Below are positions 1-8,955 of a stretch of DNA of 64,000 nucleotides, piece by piece. Below the pieces are notes generated by a model. The model worked only from the letters and a program-made list of their open reading frames with translations, was not told the DNA's origin and searched no databases. The position numbers were made by a program, and so were the translations under genes. This DNA comes from Desulfovibrio aminophilus (GTDB taxonomy: Bacteria > Desulfobacterota > Desulfovibrionia > Desulfovibrionales > Desulfovibrionaceae), in contig NZ_JAMHGA010000015.1 of assembly GCF_023660105.1 (NCBI RefSeq), positions 62,001 to 126,000 on the forward strand. Direction: 5' to 3'. How positions within the stretch are numbered: the first letter of the stretch is position 1; every line of letters begins with the position of its first letter.

Positions 1-1607
1 TCGAAGGGCGAGGCCCCCTCGGCCGGGCCGTGGGTCGGCCGGATCGTCTGCACGGCCCGTCGGATGTCCAGGCCCATGCCCCGGCCGGCCTTCTCGAACG
101 AGCCCTCGGCCAGGCGCAGGGCCCCCATGGGCTCCACCTGGATGGCGGAGGCGGCCTGCACCGGGCAGCGGCTCTCGCAGGCCCCGCAGCCAGTGCAGCG
201 GTTGCCGAGCACGAAGGGCACGGTCACGGGCGAGGAGTCCACCCGGCGCATCTCGATGGCCCCGTAGGGGCAGACTTCCTTGCACACCAGGCAGGGCTTG
301 CCCCATTCCCAGGCCAGGCACTTCTGGCGCAGGACATGGGCCGTGCCCATCTTGGCCCACATCTTCTCGGAAAGCGGCAGGGGCCGCACCGCGCCCGTGG
401 GGCAGACCCGGCCGCACTCGGCGCAGTCCGGGTCGCAGGCCCCGCGCCGGGCCTCGGCCACCGGGCTGAACATGCCCCAGACTCCGGCCTGGAGCCAGGC
501 GGGCTGGAGCGTGTTCGTGGGGCAGGCGGCCATGCACTCGCCGCAGCGCAGGCAGCGGGCCAGGAAATCCCCCTCGGGCAGGGCCCCGGGCGGCCTCACC
601 CGGTCGGGATCCACGATGGTCCCGGCGACGCCCTCCTTGAGGGCCGGGGAGTCCAGGCCGGTGAGGGCCAGGGCCGCCATGCCCGCGCCGGACAGGCCCG
701 CGGCCAGGAACTCGCGCCGCGCGGGCAGGAAGGATTCCGCCCCGGCGGAGCGGGGCAGGAGCCGGAAGTCCACCGCGTTCTCGGGGCAGACCCGCACGCA
801 GCGCAGGCAGGCGATGCATTCGCGGAAGCGGGTCGCGCCGGGGTCCTCGGGGATGGCCCCCATGGGGCAGGTCCGGATGCAGGCCCCGCAGCCCGTGCAG
901 TCCGGGGACACGGAGCGCCGCCAGGCCGGACGGCCGGAGAACAGGGCCAGCAGGGCCCCGGCCGGGCAGAGGCAGCGGCACCAGAAGCGCGGGGCCGAGC
1001 GGGCCAGGGCGAACAGGCCCGCGAAGAGCAGGGCCACGAAGAGCATGGTCGCGAAGCGCGGCACCGGGACCACGGCGAAGCTCAGGGCCCGCCAGTCCAG
1101 GGCCCGGGCCAGGGGCCGCAGGGCTCCCAGGCCGGAGTCCAGGCCCAGCCGGACCACGGGCAGGACCACGAGGCCCCAGAAGCGCGTGGCCAGGGGCATG
1201 GGCGCGAGCCAGTAGAGCAGCGACACGCCCAGCGCGGAGGAGCCCAGGCAGGCGGCCAGCAGGCCGTACTTGATCCGCCGCGCGCCGGGCCCGGGCTCGG
1301 CCCCTTTCTTCCTCTTGATATGGAGCGCGCCCTGGGCCAGGTCCAGGGTCGCGCCCATGGGGCAGATGTGGCCGCAGAAGAACCGGCCCACGAACAGGCC
1401 CGTGGCGATGATCGCCAGGCCCGCCAGCAGGGCCGGGATGACCGCCCGCGCGGCCAGCATGGCCCCCGCGGCGCCCAGGGGATCGAGCCAGAGGAAGACG
1501 TCCGGCGTGATGCCCTGGGCCGCGCGGAAGGAGAGAAAGCCCAGGAACCCCAGAAAGGTTCCCAGGCTCAGGGTCTGGAGGATTCGCTGCAAGCGCGGCC
1601 GTTTCAT
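1..1607 (-). CDS. Membrane-anchored polyferredoxin, NapH/NosR-like (C-terminus cut by window edge)
   Basis: About 535 codons are visible and the frame runs off the left edge. The N-terminal third has several hydrophobic helices and a CGHICPMG-type motif, then CRCLCPAG, as in NapH/CcoG-like Fe-S membrane proteins. Many ferredoxin motifs follow (CTGCGACIRTCP, CLRCVRVCP, CLRCGECMAACP, CAECGRVCP, CLVCKEVCP, CTGCGACESRCP). This predicts four or more 4Fe-4S clusters carrying electrons at the cytoplasmic membrane. A second hydrophobic stretch after an RREFLAAGLSG sequence inside the protein looks like a Tat-type segment, as if a NapH-like and a NapG-like part were fused. It lies upstream of, and is co-directional with, a region ending at the DUF362 gene; the electron partner is not visible. 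Confidence 0.8.
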   Translation of the reverse strand, partial: MKRPRLQRILQTLSLGTFLGFLGFLSFRAAQGITPDVFLWLDPLGAAGAMLAARAVIPALLAGLAIIATGLFVGRFFCGHICPMGATLDLAQGALHIKRKKGAEPGPGARRIKYGLLAACLGSSALGVSLLYWLAPMPLATRFWGLVVLPVVRLGLDSGLGALRPLARALDWRALSFAVVPVPRFATMLFVALLFAGLFALARSAPRFWCRCLCPAGALLALFSGRPAWRRSVSPDCTGCGACIRTCPMGAIPEDPGATRFRECIACLRCVRVCPENAVDFRLLPRSAGAESFLPARREFLAAGLSGAGMAALALTGLDSPALKEGVAGTIVDPDRVRPPGALPEGDFLARCLRCGECMAACPTNTLQPAWLQAGVWGMFSPVAEARRGACDPDCAECGRVCPTGAVRPLPLSEKMWAKMGTAHVLRQKCLAWEWGKPCLVCKEVCPYGAIEMRRVDSSPVTVPFVLGNRCTGCGACESRCPVQAASAIQVEPMGALRLAEGSFEKAGRGMGLDIRRAVQTIRPTHGPAEGASPF

Positions 1608-1700
1608 GCCAGTTCCGTTTTCCCCCCGCGCGAGCCCGGTTGGCGCGCGCCCATCGCGGGTCCAGGGCCCGGGGGCCCTGGCGGAGCCCCCGCTTCCCGT

Positions 1701-2636
1701 CTACGCGGTCACGCCGGCCACGTTCAGCTTGTCCACGTCCATGCGTCCGAGGCCGCGCTCGGCGGCGTAGCGGATGTGCCGGACCTGGGAGGGGGCGATC
1801 TTCTGCCCGTACCAGGGGGTCAGGGTCACGGCCAGGGCGTCGGCCGCGACCATGTCGGCCGAGGCCAGCACCGTGTCCAGCTTGACCACCGGGCCGGGGC
1901 CGTAGGGCCCGCCGGAGGTCATCACCGTGGTGGCGTCGATGACCGCCAGTTTGGTCTTGGGCTTGAGCAGGGAGGCCAGGTCCACGATGGCCTTGTCCAG
2001 GCCGATGCGGTGGAAGCTCTCGCGTTCGAAGATGAGGCCCATCATGCCCTTGAGCGCCAGGGTCACGCCCGTGGCCCCGTGGGACTTGGCCTTGGGCGCG
2101 GCGATGATCACGTCGGCCTCCAGCACGTCCTGCATGACCAGGGTTTCGGCCAGGACCTTGGCCCCGGGGATGGCGGCCTTGGCGAAGAACCGCTCCTCCT
2201 TGAGGTTGTGCACGGAGTCTTTTTCGATGCCCTGGCAGGCCGCGCGGATGCCGGAGAGGTTCAGGCAGCCCTCGGGGTCGGCCAGGGTGTTGTCCAGGAC
2301 GAGCACGCGCGCGGCCCCGGCCTCCTTGCACAGGCGCATGAGCTCCGCGATGACCGCGGGATGGGTGTTGCAGGCGGAATCCGGCCCGGCGGCGAAGCTC
2401 ATGTTCGGCTTGATGACCACGCGCTGGCCGGGCTTGACGAAGGCGGCCATGCCGCCCAGGGCCTCCACGGCCTTGCGGGTGGCGGCGGCGGGGTCGCCCT
2501 TGGCCAGGACCGCGTCCGGGGCGGCGGCCAGGGTCGAGAGCGGAGCCAGCAGGCCGGAGCCCGCCACGGTTCCGGCGGCCACCGCGCCGGTCTTCAGGAA
2601 GTCGCGCCGGGTGAGGCGCGGGGTGCGCTGCGACAT
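1701..2636 (-). CDS. Tat-exported DUF362 domain protein
   Basis: A 311-residue protein whose N-terminus carries RRDFLKTG followed by a hydrophobic Ala/Gly segment, a clear twin-arginine signal. The body matches DUF362 proteins (VVIKPNMSF, then DVIIAAPKAKSHG near mid-protein). Members are often found beside ferredoxin-type proteins and are presumed redox or cofactor proteins, but the reaction is unknown. The frame stays open far upstream, but the Tat signal fixes this start. It is transcribed toward the adjacent polyferredoxin gene (about 93 nt apart), so the two may act together outside the cytoplasm. The gap between them holds a GC-rich palindromic segment (1657-1693). Confidence 0.8.
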   Translation of the reverse strand: MSQRTPRLTRRDFLKTGAVAAGTVAGSGLLAPLSTLAAAPDAVLAKGDPAAATRKAVEALGGMAAFVKPGQRVVIKPNMSFAAGPDSACNTHPAVIAELMRLCKEAGAARVLVLDNTLADPEGCLNLSGIRAACQGIEKDSVHNLKEERFFAKAAIPGAKVLAETLVMQDVLEADVIIAAPKAKSHGATGVTLALKGMMGLIFERESFHRIGLDKAIVDLASLLKPKTKLAVIDATTVMTSGGPYGPGPVVKLDTVLASADMVAADALAVTLTPWYGQKIAPSQVRHIRYAAERGLGRMDVDKLNVAGVTA

Positions 2637-2781
2637 GGGGTTCGTCCTCCGGGGAGCAAGAATATCCGTTCCGCCTCGGCTTGGAAAGGGGGCGGAGGGG
2701 GCCGGGAAAAAGGTTTTGAAAAGCGGGGGGCCGTGGAGTAAGGAAGGGGGTCTGACGGGGCTCCGGCCCCAGGAGGCTGCC

Positions 2782-3966
2782 ATGATTCCGGTTCCCAAGG
2801 ACTTTCTCTTCGGCGCGGCGGCGGCGGGCTTCAAGCGGCCCGACCGGCTCGACCTGGGCGTGATCCTGAGCGCCCGCCCGGCCCAGGCCGCCGGGGTCTT
2901 CACCACGAACAAGTTCCAGGCCGCGCCCGTGCTCGTCTGCAAGGAACGCCTGAACGCCTCGCGCACGGCCCGCGCCCTGCTGGCCAATTCCGGCCAGGCC
3001 AACGCCTGCACCGGCGAGGAGGGCCTGCGCAACTGCCGCCTGACCCAGGAGATGGTGGCCAAGGCGCTCAAGATCGAGCCCGGCGAGGTCCTGCCCGCGT
3101 CCACCGGCGTCATCGGCGCGCAGCTCAGGGTGGACAAGTGGAAGGAGGCCGTGCCCGCGCTCAAGAAGAGCCTGGGCCAGGTCGACGCCATGGGCTTCGC
3201 CCGGGCCGTGATGACCACGGACAAGTTTCCCAAGGCCGCCTGGAGTTCCGTGCGCGTGGGCGGCAAGGAGGTGCGCCTCCTGGGCATGGCCAAGGGCGCG
3301 GGCATGATCAGCCCGAACATGGCCACCATGCTCGGCTTCGTGCTCTGCGACGCGGACGTTGAGCCGGACTCCTGGCGGGAGATGCTCCGCTCCTGCGCCG
3401 ACCGCTCCTTCAACCGCGTCACCGTGGACGGCGACACGAGCACCAACGACTGCATTCTGGCCCTGGCCAACGGCGCGTCCGGCGCGCGGGTCTCCGGCCG
3501 GGAGGCCAACGTCGCCCTGGAGGCCGCCCTGCTGGAGGTGCTCCAGGGGCTGGCCTACATGATCGTGCAGGACGCCGAGGGCGGCACCAAGGTGGCCCGG
3601 ATCAGCGTCACCGGCGCGGCCGACGCCGCCGACGCCGAGCGCGCGGCCCGGGCCGTGGGCAACTCGCCCCTGGTCAAGACCGCGCTCTTCGGCCAGGACC
3701 CCAACTGGGGCCGCATCGTGGCCGCCGTGGGCCGCTCCGGGGCCGAGTTCGAGCCCGAGGACATGGTGCTCAGCCTGGGCGGGGTGGTGATCTTCGAGAA
3801 GGGCCGTCCGGCCTCCGGCGACCTGGACGGCGTGCTGGCCCCGATCATGCGCAGGCAGGACATCGACATCCGCGTGTCCCTGGGCGCGGGGCCCGGTGAA
3901 TACTCCCTGCTGGCCTCGGACCTGACCAAGGAATACGTGGCCATCAACGCGGACTACAGGACCTGA
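2782..3966 (+). CDS. argJ: Bifunctional ornithine acetyltransferase / N-acetylglutamate synthase
   Basis: A 394-residue ArgJ. It transfers acetyl from N-acetylornithine to glutamate in cyclic arginine synthesis and may also use acetyl-CoA. The self-cleavage site is seen in KGAGMISPNMATML, where Thr182 would become the new N-terminal nucleophile of the beta chain. Other family blocks are visible (ANSGQANACTG, DGDTSTND, GQDPNWGRI). Start chosen by AGGAGG six bases before the ATG; the open frame extends much further upstream without family similarity. The HD-domain gene begins four bases after the stop, so the two are probably co-transcribed. Confidence 0.95.
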   Translation: MIPVPKDFLFGAAAAGFKRPDRLDLGVILSARPAQAAGVFTTNKFQAAPVLVCKERLNASRTARALLANSGQANACTGEEGLRNCRLTQEMVAKALKIEPGEVLPASTGVIGAQLRVDKWKEAVPALKKSLGQVDAMGFARAVMTTDKFPKAAWSSVRVGGKEVRLLGMAKGAGMISPNMATMLGFVLCDADVEPDSWREMLRSCADRSFNRVTVDGDTSTNDCILALANGASGARVSGREANVALEAALLEVLQGLAYMIVQDAEGGTKVARISVTGAADAADAERAARAVGNSPLVKTALFGQDPNWGRIVAAVGRSGAEFEPEDMVLSLGGVVIFEKGRPASGDLDGVLAPIMRRQDIDIRVSLGAGPGEYSLLASDLTKEYVAINADYRT

Positions 3967-3970
3967 CGCG

Positions 3971-4588
3971 ATGAGTGATGAACAGGGACGCGGCAAGCTC
4001 AAGCGCATCGCGGACTTCCTCTTCGAGGCCGGGATGCTGCGCAAGACCCCGCGCACGGGCTACCAATTCCTGGGCACGGGCCAGGAGAACGTGGCCGAGC
4101 ACTCCTTCCGCACGGCCGTGATCTGCTACGTGCTGGCGCGCATGGCCGGGGCCGACCCCGGCCGGGCCGCGCTCCTCGGGTTGTTCCACGACCTGCACGA
4201 GGCCCGCATCGGGGATTTCAACTACGTGAACCGGATGTACAACACCTCCGAGCGCAGCGCGGCCCTCAAGGACGCCACGGCCGGCACGGGCCTCACCGAG
4301 GAGCTGCTGGCCCTCTGGGCCGAGCTGGAGGCCACCGAGACGCCCGAGGCCCGGCTGGCCCAGGACGCGGACCAGATCGACCTGATCCTGAACCTCAAGG
4401 AGCAGTCCGACCTGGGCAACAGGTACGCCGACAAGTGGATGGACTCGGCCGTGCAGCGCCTGCGCACCGAGGAGGGCCGGGAACTGGCCCGCGTCATCCG
4501 CGAGACCGACCACACGGACTGGTGGTACCTGGGCCCGGACCCCTCCTGGTGGGCGAACAAGAACGGCGGCCGCAAGATAAAAGGCTAG
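3971..4588 (+). CDS. HD-domain phosphohydrolase, YfbR/HDDC2-like
   Basis: A 205-residue protein with the HD metal site: His44 in AEHSFR, His73-Asp74 in FHDLHE and a distal Asp in QDADQIDL (132-134). Family members such as YfbR and HDDC2 dephosphorylate deoxynucleoside 5'-monophosphates in the cytoplasm; the substrate here is not shown. It follows argJ by four bases and ends just before a strong bidirectional terminator. Confidence 0.8.
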   Translation: MSDEQGRGKLKRIADFLFEAGMLRKTPRTGYQFLGTGQENVAEHSFRTAVICYVLARMAGADPGRAALLGLFHDLHEARIGDFNYVNRMYNTSERSAALKDATAGTGLTEELLALWAELEATETPEARLAQDADQIDLILNLKEQSDLGNRYADKWMDSAVQRLRTEEGRELARVIRETDHTDWWYLGPDPSWWANKNGGRKIKG

Positions 4589-4634
4589 CGGGCCGCAGAG
4601 AATTTCGCGTCGGCCGTGCTGCCGAAAAAAATCG

Positions 4635-4677
4635 CGCCCACGCGTAGGTGAAGCCACGCGTGGGCGTGTGTTTTTTT
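4635..4677 (+). terminator. Intrinsic terminator, probably bidirectional
   Basis: An 11-bp perfect stem (CGCCCACGCGT / ACGCGTGGGCG) with a 10-base loop is followed on the plus strand by TGTG and seven T. On the minus strand the same hairpin runs into another T tract (A run near 4625-4631). It sits between the convergent HD-domain and flavoprotein genes and can stop both. Confidence 0.85.
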
Positions 4678-4742
4678 CGCGTCTTTCCCGTGTTGCTCCG
4701 AACGGCCTTCGGAAAAAAGGCTTTGTTCAATGCTCCGACCGG

Positions 4743-5360
4743 TCAGCCCTCGCCCCCGGCGAATACGGGGTAGGGCGCGGCGCTGTTCCCCATGGCCGAG
4801 CCGAGCCAGTCGATGGCCCGGCCCAGGTGACGCATGTTGCGCAGGGCCTCCTCGTCTCCGGCCACCTTGCCCGGCTCCAGGCCGTAGCCCATGTTCCAAT
4901 AGGTCGAGCCCGGCACGACCATCTGCGAGATGAAGAACAGGTGGTTCATGGTGTCGAAGACGTGCGTGGCCCCGCCCCGGCGCACGGCCACCACGGCCGC
5001 GCCGACCTTGCCCGCCAGGATGCAGCCGTTGGCCATGGATACGAAGCCCGCGCGGTCGATGAAGGCCTTCATTTCGGCCGAGACGTCCGCGAAGTAGGTG
5101 GGCGAGCCCAGGATCAGGGCGTCGGCCGAGAGGGCCTTTCCGAAGACCTCGTTGAACACGTCCTTGTCCCCGAAGACGCAGCGCTTGTCCTGCTTCTCCC
5201 AGCACTTGAAGCAGGCGCGGCAGCCCTGGATGGTCTTGCCGCCCAGCTGCACGATCTCCGTTTCCCAGCCCTTTTCGGCCAGGGGCGCCAGCACGGTCTC
5301 CAGGAGCAGGCGGGTGTTTCCGTTCTTGCGGGGACTTCCGTTGATGGCCACTGCCTTCAT
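4743..5360 (-). CDS. NADPH-dependent FMN reductase / iron-sulfur flavoprotein family
   Basis: A 205-residue flavodoxin-fold protein. The N-terminus MKAVAINGSPRKNGNT is the FMN phosphate-binding loop of this family, and LILGSPTYFADVSAEMKAF is the second flavin-contacting segment. CRACFKCWEKQDKRC supplies four cysteines in a spacing typical of iron-sulfur flavoproteins, so a cluster is possible. It probably passes electrons from a nicotinamide or ferredoxin donor to a small acceptor in the cytoplasm. It is divergent from an HxlR-type regulator 129 bases away, an arrangement typical of regulator and redox/electrophile target. Confidence 0.8.
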   Translation of the reverse strand: MKAVAINGSPRKNGNTRLLLETVLAPLAEKGWETEIVQLGGKTIQGCRACFKCWEKQDKRCVFGDKDVFNEVFGKALSADALILGSPTYFADVSAEMKAFIDRAGFVSMANGCILAGKVGAAVVAVRRGGATHVFDTMNHLFFISQMVVPGSTYWNMGYGLEPGKVAGDEEALRNMRHLGRAIDWLGSAMGNSAAPYPVFAGGEG

Positions 5361-5437
5361 GGGTTCCTCCCAATGGGTTGTCGTTGACTCGCGATCATGG
5401 GACGGCTATCGGATACCCAGCGTATGCGTTTCGCGCA

Positions 5438-5477
5438 AGTACTGTCTTTTTTGTCAGGTACTATCACCCAGTATAGT
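5438..5477. promoter_or_regulatory. Overlapping dyads, candidate HxlR-family operator
   Basis: Two inverted repeats lie in the divergent gap. AGTAC (5438-5442) pairs with GTACT (5458-5462) over 15 bases, and ACTAT (5460-5464) pairs with ATAGT (5473-5477) over 8 bases. They overlap at 5460-5462, and the block sits just before the regulator start. HxlR/YodB-type proteins bind such short dyads, so autoregulation and control of the flavoprotein gene are likely but inferred. Confidence 0.4.
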
Positions 5478-5489
5478 GAGGATCCCGCC

Positions 5490-5924
5490 ATGACCCGAGC
5501 CTGCGCCATGAAGCAGCTCAACGGCAAGACCTACCGCTGTTTCTTCGAGCTGGCCCTGGCGGTCATGGGCGGCAAGTGGAAGCCCATCGTGCTCTACCAC
5601 CTGGGCCACGCCGGGGTGCTGCGCTTCGGCGAGCTGAAGCGCGACATGCCCGAGGTCACGGACCGCATGCTCACGCGCCAACTGCGCGAGCTGGAGGCCG
5701 ACGGACTCATCCACCGCGAGGTCTACCGCCAGGTGCCGCCCAAGGTGGAGTATTCCCTCACCGCCCAGGGCCTGGGCCTGTTTCCGATCCTCTGCGCCAT
5801 GCGCGACTGGGGCTCGGACTACGAGGCCTGGCGCGGCGGGGCCGAGGTGCTCAGCGAGGGCGAGGCCGAGCCCCGGGAGGCCCGTTCCCTGCATCCGCGC
5901 TACTCCGGCCCGGCCGGGGCCTGA
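5490..5924 (+). CDS. HxlR-family winged-helix transcriptional regulator
   Basis: A 144-residue HxlR-type DNA-binding protein, with family blocks FELALAVMGGKWKPIVLYHL, RFGELKRDMPEVTDRMLTRQ and LEADGLIHREVYRQVPPKVEYSLT. A cysteine near the N-terminus (MTRACAMKQ) fits the thiol sensors of the YodB/HypR subgroup. Start chosen at the ATG eight bases after a GAGGA; upstream codons in frame lack family similarity. It is divergent from the flavoprotein gene and probably regulates it in response to an electrophile or redox signal. Confidence 0.85.
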   Translation: MTRACAMKQLNGKTYRCFFELALAVMGGKWKPIVLYHLGHAGVLRFGELKRDMPEVTDRMLTRQLRELEADGLIHREVYRQVPPKVEYSLTAQGLGLFPILCAMRDWGSDYEAWRGGAEVLSEGEAEPREARSLHPRYSGPAGA

Positions 5925-6079
5925 GCGCGGGCTCCCGCCATCCGGCGGTTTCGGCCCCGGAGTCGTCCACCGGGAAGCTTCGGCTTGCCCTCGGCCTCGA
6001 GATTCGTTAATGGAATTGAGATCATTGATGGGGGGGCGCATGGCCGCTTCCCGGAACCGCGCGCAAAGGATCGTTCGTC

Positions 6080-6883
6080 ATGGGTCAGGAGCAGAAAGGC
6101 GTTCTCGCGCCCGTCGCCTCCCTGGGAGGGGCCAGCCTCCGCTTCCTGGGGGAAATGGGGGCCATGTTCCTCTTCCTGGCCGACTCCCTGCGCCTCATGT
6201 TTTCTTCCTTCGGCCAGGTTCCCAAGACCGTGCGCCAGGTCTTCTTCATCGGCGTGAAGTCCATCAGCGTCATCGCCCTCATCGGCCTGTTCACGGGCAT
6301 GGTCATCGGCCTGCAGACGTACTACGCCCTGTCCAAGTTCGGGTCCGAGGGCTTCCTGGGCGCGGCCGTGGCCCTCTCCCTGGTGCGCGAGCTGGCCCCG
6401 GTGCTCACGGCCTTCATGGTCACCGGCCGGGCGGGCTCGTCCATGACCGCCGAGATCGGCGTCATGCGCATCAGCGAGCAGATCGACGCCCTGGAGATCA
6501 TGGACATCAATCCCATGAGCTACCTGGTGAGCCCCAAGCTCGCCGCCTGCCTCATCAGCTTCCCGATCCTGACCACGCTCTTCGACCTCATCGGCATGCT
6601 CGGCGGCTACCTCACGGGCGTCATGCTCATGGGCGGCAACGCCGGAGCCTACATCTACCGCGTGGACTCCTCCCTGGACTGGGAGGACGTGTCCGGCGGC
6701 TACATCAAGGCCCTGGTCTTCGCGGTCATCGTCTGCACGGTCTGCTGCTACCAGGGCTACTTCACCCACCTGCGCGAGGACAAGGGGCCCGAGGGCGTGA
6801 GCCAGGCCACCACCACGGCCGTGGTCATGTCCTGCGTGCTCATCCTGGTGGCCGACTACGTGCTCACCTCCATCCTCTACTAG
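6080..6883 (+). CDS. mlaE: ABC transporter permease, MlaE family
   Basis: A 267-residue inner-membrane permease with about five to six hydrophobic segments. It has the MlaE signature region (SLVRELAPVLTAFMVTGRAG and SSMTAEIGVMRISEQIDALE). In the Mla system MlaE is the membrane core that, with the MlaF ATPase and MlaD ring, moves phospholipid between outer and inner membrane. It is the first gene of the cluster, and mlaF starts nine bases after its stop. Confidence 0.93.
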   Translation: MGQEQKGVLAPVASLGGASLRFLGEMGAMFLFLADSLRLMFSSFGQVPKTVRQVFFIGVKSISVIALIGLFTGMVIGLQTYYALSKFGSEGFLGAAVALSLVRELAPVLTAFMVTGRAGSSMTAEIGVMRISEQIDALEIMDINPMSYLVSPKLAACLISFPILTTLFDLIGMLGGYLTGVMLMGGNAGAYIYRVDSSLDWEDVSGGYIKALVFAVIVCTVCCYQGYFTHLREDKGPEGVSQATTTAVVMSCVLILVADYVLTSILY

Positions 6884-6892
6884 GCCCGGATC

Positions 6893-7732
6893 ATGGAACG
6901 CAGCCGATACGACATCCGCCTGGAGGACCTGAGCGTGGGCTACGGCGAGCACGTGGTGGTCTCGGACGTGAACGTGACCCTGCCCGGCGGCAAGATCACG
7001 GTCATCCTGGGCGGCTCGGGCTCGGGAAAATCCACCCTGCTCAAGCACATCCTGCGCCTGCACCGGCCCATCACCGGCCGGGTGACCATCGGCGGCCACG
7101 ACATCTTCAAATTGTCGCGCAACGCCCTGCGCTGCCTCAAGCAACGCCTGGGCCTGCTCTTCCAGGACGGCGCGCTGCTCGGCTCGCTGAACCTCTTCGA
7201 CAACGTGGCCCTGCCCCTGCGCGAGCACACCCGGCTCAAGGAGCCCCAGATCGCCGAGATCGTGCGGGCCAAGCTCGCCCTGGTGGGGCTGGCCGACTAT
7301 CTGCAACTTTTCCCCAACCAGCTCTCGGGCGGCATGCGCAAGCGCGCGGGCCTGGCCCGGGCCATGGTCATGGACCCGGAGATCCTCTTCTGCGACGAGC
7401 CCACATCAGGCCTGGACCCGGTGAACTCCGCGGCCCTGGACGACCTGCTCCTGGCCCTCAAGCGCCGCTTCGACATGACCCTGGTGGTGGTCAGCCACGA
7501 CCTGGCCAGCATGCGGCGCATCGCGGACCACGTGGTGGTGCTCGGCCGGGGCAGGGTGCTCTTCGACGGCACCCAGGCCGAACTGGAGGCCACCCAGGAC
7601 CCGTACCTGCGGCGCTTCCTGGAGCGCCGGGCCGAGGAGAGCGCGGGAGAGATGCTCTCCATGCCCAAGCTGGATCCCAAGGTCATGAAGATCGACTGCA
7701 GCAAGTACCTGGGCGCCGGAAACGGCCGCTGA
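6893..7732 (+). CDS. mlaF: ABC transporter ATP-binding protein, MlaF family
   Basis: A 279-residue ATPase. Walker A is GGSGSGKST (residues 40-48), the ABC signature is LSGGMRKR, Walker B is EILFCDEPTSGLDP, and the H-loop is VVVSHDLAS. LSGGMRKRAGLARA is typical of the Mla/Mkl branch. It powers the MlaE-MlaD lipid transporter. The C-terminal ~35 residues after the ATPase fold are a short extension of unknown role. mlaD follows after 18 bases with its own strong ribosome-binding site. Confidence 0.93.
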   Translation: MERSRYDIRLEDLSVGYGEHVVVSDVNVTLPGGKITVILGGSGSGKSTLLKHILRLHRPITGRVTIGGHDIFKLSRNALRCLKQRLGLLFQDGALLGSLNLFDNVALPLREHTRLKEPQIAEIVRAKLALVGLADYLQLFPNQLSGGMRKRAGLARAMVMDPEILFCDEPTSGLDPVNSAALDDLLLALKRRFDMTLVVVSHDLASMRRIADHVVVLGRGRVLFDGTQAELEATQDPYLRRFLERRAEESAGEMLSMPKLDPKVMKIDCSKYLGAGNGR

Positions 7733-7750
7733 GGAGACAAAGGGGAGGCC

Positions 7751-8209
7751 ATGAAGAAATATTCCAAGGAAACCTCGGTGGGCATCTTCGTGCTGGTGGG
7801 CCTCATCGGCATCGCCTACATGAGCATCAAGCTCGGCAACCTGGGCCTGTTCACCGACAACTACATGACCCTCAGGGCCGCGTTCACCAACGTCTCCGGG
7901 CTGAAGATCAACTCGCCCGTGCAGATGTACGGCGTGGACGTGGGCTACGTGGACGGCATCCAGCTCGACCTCTCCGGCGACATCCCCCTGGCCCGCGTGA
8001 GCATGAAGGTCCACAAGGGCATCGACATCCGCGACGACGCCACCGCCTCGGTGAAGACCAGCGGCCTCATCGGCGACAAGTTCGTGGGCCTCACCGCCGG
8101 GGCCGTGGGGCAGCAGCTCAAGGACGGGGAATCCATCTTCCAGACCAACCCGGCTCTGGACCTGGAGGACCTGCTGGCCAAGTTCGCGACCCCAAGCGTG
8201 AACAAATAA
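7751..8209 (+). CDS. mlaD: MCE-domain lipid-binding protein, MlaD family
   Basis: A 152-residue protein with one N-terminal membrane anchor (GIFVLVGLIGIAYMSIKLG) and one MCE domain (LRAAFTNVSGLKINSPVQMY to GLTAG). MlaD forms a periplasmic hexameric ring on MlaFE and carries phospholipid. Its size is usual for the family. A strong GGGGAGG lies before the ATG. No MlaB (STAS) gene is seen in the cluster. Confidence 0.92.
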   Translation: MKKYSKETSVGIFVLVGLIGIAYMSIKLGNLGLFTDNYMTLRAAFTNVSGLKINSPVQMYGVDVGYVDGIQLDLSGDIPLARVSMKVHKGIDIRDDATASVKTSGLIGDKFVGLTAGAVGQQLKDGESIFQTNPALDLEDLLAKFATPSVNK

Positions 8210-8262
8210 AGTAACAAGGAACCTCTTGATTCCGTAACGAGAATCGAATACGACGGCCGCAC

Positions 8263-8940
8263 ATGAAACGCACCATCCTTTTCAGCATCGTCAGCGTCGC
8301 GCTTTTCGGGCTTCTGGCCGCCTCCGCCTGGGCCGGCGTGCCCACGGACACGGTCAAGGAAGGGGTTGACAAGGTCATCACCATCCTGCAAGACCCTAAG
8401 TATAAGGGGGCCAAGGTGATCTCCGGCGAGCAGCTGGACCGCCTGCGGGCCGCCGTGCGGCAGTTTTTCGATTTCGAGGAACTGACCGCCCGCGCCGTCG
8501 GCCGCCCCTGGCTGAAGTTCACGCCCCAGCAGCAGAAGGACCTCAGTTCGTCTTTTCAGGAGCTGCTGGAGAAGACGTACATCAGCAAGTTCGAGGGCTA
8601 CAACGGCGAGAAGTTCGACTACCAGAAGGAGATGGCCCAGGGAAATCTGGCGTTCGTCCAGAGCCAGGTCCAGGCCAACGACGGCAAGCTCCTCTCGGTC
8701 AACTTCCGCCTGATTCAGAAGGATGGGCATTGGCTCATCTACGACGTGATCGGCGAGGGCATCTCCATCATGGAGATCTACCGCAGCCAGTTCGCGCAGG
8801 AATTGCAGAACGGCACCCCGGACAGCCTCATCGGCAAGGTCCGCGACAGGGTGGCCGACATCGCTGCGGGCAAGGCCCCGGCCGATGACAAAGCAGTGCT
8901 CAACGACGCGGCCAAGCAACCGGCCACGGCGAAACAGTAA
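8263..8940 (+). CDS. mlaC: Periplasmic phospholipid-binding protein, MlaC family
   Basis: A 225-residue secreted protein. The signal peptide ILFSIVSVALFGLLAASAWA is followed by GVPTDTVKEGVDKVITIL, then FDFEELTARAVGRPWLKFTP, the usual MlaC/Ttg2D blocks. It shuttles phospholipid through the periplasm between MlaA and the MlaFED complex. The C-terminal ~25 residues are low-complexity. mlaA starts 15 bases downstream. Confidence 0.9.
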   Translation: MKRTILFSIVSVALFGLLAASAWAGVPTDTVKEGVDKVITILQDPKYKGAKVISGEQLDRLRAAVRQFFDFEELTARAVGRPWLKFTPQQQKDLSSSFQELLEKTYISKFEGYNGEKFDYQKEMAQGNLAFVQSQVQANDGKLLSVNFRLIQKDGHWLIYDVIGEGISIMEIYRSQFAQELQNGTPDSLIGKVRDRVADIAAGKAPADDKAVLNDAAKQPATAKQ

Positions 8941-8955
8941 CGGAGCGATCGGACC

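Noticed and set aside
30-2741. Long open frame of 903 codons on the plus strand
   Set aside because: It is antisense to the polyferredoxin and DUF362 genes and its product is low-complexity Gly/His/Arg-rich, typical of GC-rich shadow frames.
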